Shown: positions 61,930 through 64,000 of the stretch, one piece after another
Position numbering within the stretch: the stretch's first letter is position 1
How the letters are laid out: every line of letters begins with the position of its first letter
Assembly: GCA_947502265.1 (NCBI GenBank)
Contig: CANMZB010000015.1
Coordinates: 1 to 64,000, forward strand
DNA: 64,000 nt
Source: an uncultured Sulfitobacter sp.
Lineage (GTDB): Bacteria; Pseudomonadota; Alphaproteobacteria; Rhodobacterales; Rhodobacteraceae
Direction of reading: 5' to 3'
Position numbers and translations under genes: made by a program
Notes under the pieces: model-generated
Databases searched by the model: none
Seen by the model: the letters and a program-made list of their open reading frames with translations, nothing else
Told to the model about the DNA's origin: nothing

Positions 61930-62083
61930 GTGTCCGTCCCGCAGCCGTTGCCGACTTCGAATATTCAATTATGCAATTGTCCCGCCCACAACGCCAACTG
62001 ATATCTAAACCTGAAAACAGGATTTCACCCTGCCGATTACCCTGATCCAGGGCAAAACAATTTGTCGTGTCGATGTCATTCAT
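61919..62083 (-). CDS. Small hypothetical protein (54 residues) translationally linked to the patatin gene
   Basis: ATG 62083 opens 54 codons (MNDIDTTNCFALDQGNRQGE ...) whose stop lies 11 bases inside the patatin gene. The ATG overlaps the stop of the decayed fragment upstream. No recognised family; two or three cysteines. The linked overlaps are what you expect from a real small gene, but it could also be chance. Confidence 0.35.
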   Translation of the reverse strand: MNDIDTTNCFALDQGNRQGEILFSGLDISWRCGRDNCIIEYSKSATAAGRTHDA

Positions 62084-62385
62084 AAGAGAGCGGCTCTTCG
62101 TATGGAAGATGCATCCAACGGCTGTTCGATCCATCAACAATATCCCGTGCCTCACGAATAATCGAGGTCACAAGGGCATTTGCAGCTTCGAATCGGTCAA
62201 TCTGGCCCGTGATCTGGCCCGCAAACATCGAAAGATTGGTCGGCCCTCTTCTTCGGTGATCTGGGCGCGCCCGATTGTTGCAGAATAGCCGCTTGCCCAA
62301 CCCGTCTGTCATCTCGTGGGCAAGAACACGAACCGGTGATCCCTTTGGCCAGTTGATCGCAAAAGCGTCGGTGTGAGGCGGGAGG
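62076..62385 (-). pseudogene. Remnant of a nitronate monooxygenase-like gene
   Basis: On the - strand, one frame reads NWPKGSPVRVLAHEMTDG, another has ATIGRAQITEEEGRP, and the first frame continues as LSMFAGQITGQIDRFEAANA. Together these look like the C-terminal part of a nitronate-monooxygenase-like enzyme (G-Q-x-x-G-x-I near the end), interrupted by frame changes and without an N-terminus. No barrel core remains. Only family resemblance by eye, so the name is tentative. Confidence 0.35.
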
Positions 62386-62739
62386 TCATGTTTGTTTTTC
62401 CAGATACGCCTTCAGTGCCACGGCATTATTGTGCTCTTCATCTTTCGCGCCAGAAACCAGCGTGACACGGCCATCGGCAAGCCGTTCGCGTATCGCCGCA
62501 ACGGCATCCTTATTTTCATCAAGTTCCTTTGCGTATCGTTCTTTGAACCCCTCCCATTTATCTGCATCATGGTCGAACCATTCACGCAAATCGTCGCTGG
62601 GGGCGATGTCCTTCATCCACTCATCCAGCTTTAAATCATTCTTCGAAACGCCACGCGGCCAAAGCCGGTCAACCAGAATCCGCTGTCCGTCCGTGTGTCC
62701 CGGCGTGTCATACGCCCGCCTGAGCCAAATACTACTCAT
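62386..62739 (-). CDS. DUF488-family protein
   Basis: The 117-residue protein has the DUF488 pattern RILVDRLWPRGVSK and KLDEWMKDIAPSDDLREWF and a C-terminal TLVSGAKDEEHNNAVAL. Widespread family, biochemical function not established. It starts inside the stop of a 24-codon ORF (ATGA overlap), suggesting coupled translation. Confidence 0.88.
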   Translation of the reverse strand: MSSIWLRRAYDTPGHTDGQRILVDRLWPRGVSKNDLKLDEWMKDIAPSDDLREWFDHDADKWEGFKERYAKELDENKDAVAAIRERLADGRVTLVSGAKDEEHNNAVALKAYLEKQT

Positions 62740-62810
62740 CCCCCGCGCTCCCGAACCGCCAGCCGGTTGCGTAAATCCGGATCATCCTGAAATGGCCAAT
62801 AGAGGTTCAT
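62736..62810 (-). CDS. Very small ORF (24 residues) coupled to DUF488
   Basis: ATG 62810, AAGGAG six bases upstream, encodes MNLYWPFQDDPDLRNRLAVR plus four residues and stops within the start of DUF488 (ATGA). The strong ribosome site, spacing and overlap suggest it is translated. It may be a leader that couples translation, or the truncated end of a lost gene. Not recognised. Confidence 0.45.
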   Translation of the reverse strand: MNLYWPFQDDPDLRNRLAVRERGG

Positions 62811-62995
62811 AATTGTCTCCTTCTGCGCGAAGCATGATGCGCAGGCGTAGGCCGGGCGGTCGGATGGTTTATGGGTCATGATTGAATATCACCATTGGCT
62901 GAAGTTTAGTCTATTCATAGCACGATACCGAATGATTTTTACGAGTCTCTCTCCATCCGCTGTGCCGGTCATTGTTGTTACGCAAGACGGCTTTT

Positions 62996-63715
62996 TCAAC
63001 CTCCATGATGTTGTGCCAGCGACCGGATCACGCGGTCGGCCATTCCGGCGCAGCGGGCGCCGTCAAACGGAAAGATGCCGGAAAACCCTCCTGTGATGTT
63101 TTTGCTCAACTCCGAACGCAGGAGACGGCGGGCGCGGAACAGTCTGGTTTTCACCGTGATAACATTAATACCGAGAAGGGTCGCCACCTCCCGCGTCGTC
63201 AACTCCTGCACGTCGCGCATAATGTAGGTCAGCCGGAAAGGGTCAGGCAGCGCGTCGATCGCCGTTTCGAGAAGCCGGCGCACTTCAACGCGCGCAAGTT
63301 CGGATTCGGGGGTTGTCGGTGGGGGTGTCATCGAATTAGGCAGGTCTCCATCAAGAGCATTCCGCATCCCTTTGCGATACTCGGTAAGGTCCACAACCGG
63401 CTTTTGCCGGCGCAGTCGGCCATAGGCCTCGTTCATGACAATCCGGGTCAACCATGTCGAGAACGCCGCCTCGCCGCGAAATGTCTCCAGCTTGGTAAAG
63501 GCGGCCAGATAAGCCGATTGTACCGCGTCCTCGGCTTCTGCGTCGTTATCCAGCAAGCCGCGCGCGACCCTGAACAATTGCTGGTTGTTGCGTTGCACAA
63601 GGGCGCGCACGGCCTCCGCGTTGCCGCCCCGCGCCAGCGCGACCAATTCCGCGTCACCTTGCCCCGCGAATGCGCTGCGGTTTCGAACTGGTTCTGAACG
63701 TCCATCATTTGTCAC
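62996..63715 (-). CDS. ECF-type RNA polymerase sigma factor
   Basis: About 239 residues from GTG 63715, whose codon lies 8-10 bases before the cupredoxin stop (63705-63707), so the two coding regions overlap. Sigma region 2: DAEDAVQSAYLAAFTKLETF ... FSTWLTRIVMNEAYGRLRR. Region 4: LPDPFRLTYIMRDVQELTTREVAT ... VITVKTRLFRARRLLR. No anti-sigma gene follows. An ATG at 63708 opens a different frame that looks sigma-like for its first ~10 residues (MDVQNQFET), so the exact start is uncertain. Confidence 0.87.
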   Translation of the reverse strand: MTNDGRSEPVRNRSAFAGQGDAELVALARGGNAEAVRALVQRNNQQLFRVARGLLDNDAEAEDAVQSAYLAAFTKLETFRGEAAFSTWLTRIVMNEAYGRLRRQKPVVDLTEYRKGMRNALDGDLPNSMTPPPTTPESELARVEVRRLLETAIDALPDPFRLTYIMRDVQELTTREVATLLGINVITVKTRLFRARRLLRSELSKNITGGFSGIFPFDGARCAGMADRVIRSLAQHHGG

Positions 63716-64000
63716 TCGAAACGCTTCCCTGATCCAGGATATCGGGGATTGACGGGAAGGCATCAAGAATCCCCTGATCCAGATCGCCGTGAGGGTAATC
63801 GTTGAATCCGGTCTGATCCGGTTCTGCGACGAAGATGCGTCCAACCATGCCCGACAACTCATGCGGGATGCAAAAATAATCGTACACGCCCGCCACTTCA
63901 AATGTCACCTCAAAGCTCTCGTTCGGCAACAGGTAGTTGCTGTTGAATGGCTTGGCGCCCTCGGGGATACGGCGCGGATGATCATCGTTGTCGGGCGCAT
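63705..64000 (-). CDS. C-terminal part of a cupredoxin-type copper protein (5' end outside window)
   Basis: The frame is open to the window edge. The protein ends with VYDYFCIPHELSGMVGRI, the Cys-x2-His-x4-Met copper site of plastocyanin/pseudoazurin-like proteins. After it come ~45 acidic residues, longer than in small blue copper proteins. A first His ligand and a signal peptide would lie upstream. It precedes and overlaps the sigma gene, so the sigma factor may respond to copper or redox state. Confidence 0.8.
   Translation of the reverse strand, partial: APDNDDHPRRIPEGAKPFNSNYLLPNESFEVTFEVAGVYDYFCIPHELSGMVGRIFVAEPDQTGFNDYPHGDLDQGILDAFPSIPDILDQGSVSSDK

Overview
The window is GC-rich, densely packed DNA with many ATGA/TGATG gene overlaps. 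Roseobacter-type gene content (several TRAP and ABC uptake genes, acyl-CoA catabolism, an alphaproteobacterial style type VI secretion cluster) suggests an alphaproteobacterium, probably Rhodobacterales. That placement is inferred from protein character; no marker gene is present.

Region 1 (1-3586): the 3' end of a large repeat-built surface protein (near-identical 264-bp tandem units) and a secreted caspase-fold protein with Sel1 repeats.

Region 2 (3592-37159): a complete type VI secretion system (T6SS). Core genes tssH, tssA, B, C, hcp, tssE, F, G, tagH, tssJ, K, L, M and tagF run on the + strand. vgrG, a TssL-TssM-like hybrid, an M15 peptidase and a PP2C phosphatase run back towards them on the - strand. 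A membrane Ser/Thr kinase, the phosphatase, the FHA protein and TagF form a full post-translational control set. Unusual additions are an ExbB-ExbD-ExbD-TonB-like operon, whose TonB-like member shares its periplasmic domains with the kinase, and the TssL/TssM hybrid without a GTPase domain. DUF2169 and DUF6484 cargo genes are present, but no PAAR gene or obvious toxin-immunity pair is visible.

Region 3 (37432-59960): a catabolic island. The + strand encodes an enolase-superfamily dehydratase, a GMC oxidoreductase with a small partner, a sugar-type ABC importer, a TRAP importer, two acyl-CoA dehydrogenases and a TetR regulator. The - strand encodes a 3-hydroxyacyl-CoA dehydrogenase/enoyl-CoA hydratase fusion, an enoyl-CoA hydratase, an aldehyde dehydrogenase, an acyl-CoA ligase, another hydratase/isomerase and a MaoC dehydratase. 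Five copies of a previously unlabelled two-box palindrome (consensus CTACY-N4-RGTAG, boxes 16-17 bp apart) precede five transcription units and almost nothing else seen here. They are best explained as operators of the TetR protein and tie the whole island into one regulon. The genes suggest import and oxidation of a compound, or a pair of compounds, with both a polyol/sugar-acid part and a CoA-activatable acid part; the substrate cannot be read from sequence.

Region 4 (60260-64000): unrelated housekeeping and stress genes: a Tat-like or membrane-anchored MsrB, a patatin-like phospholipase, a decayed gene fragment, two very small coupled ORFs, a DUF488 protein, an ECF sigma factor and the end of a cupredoxin.
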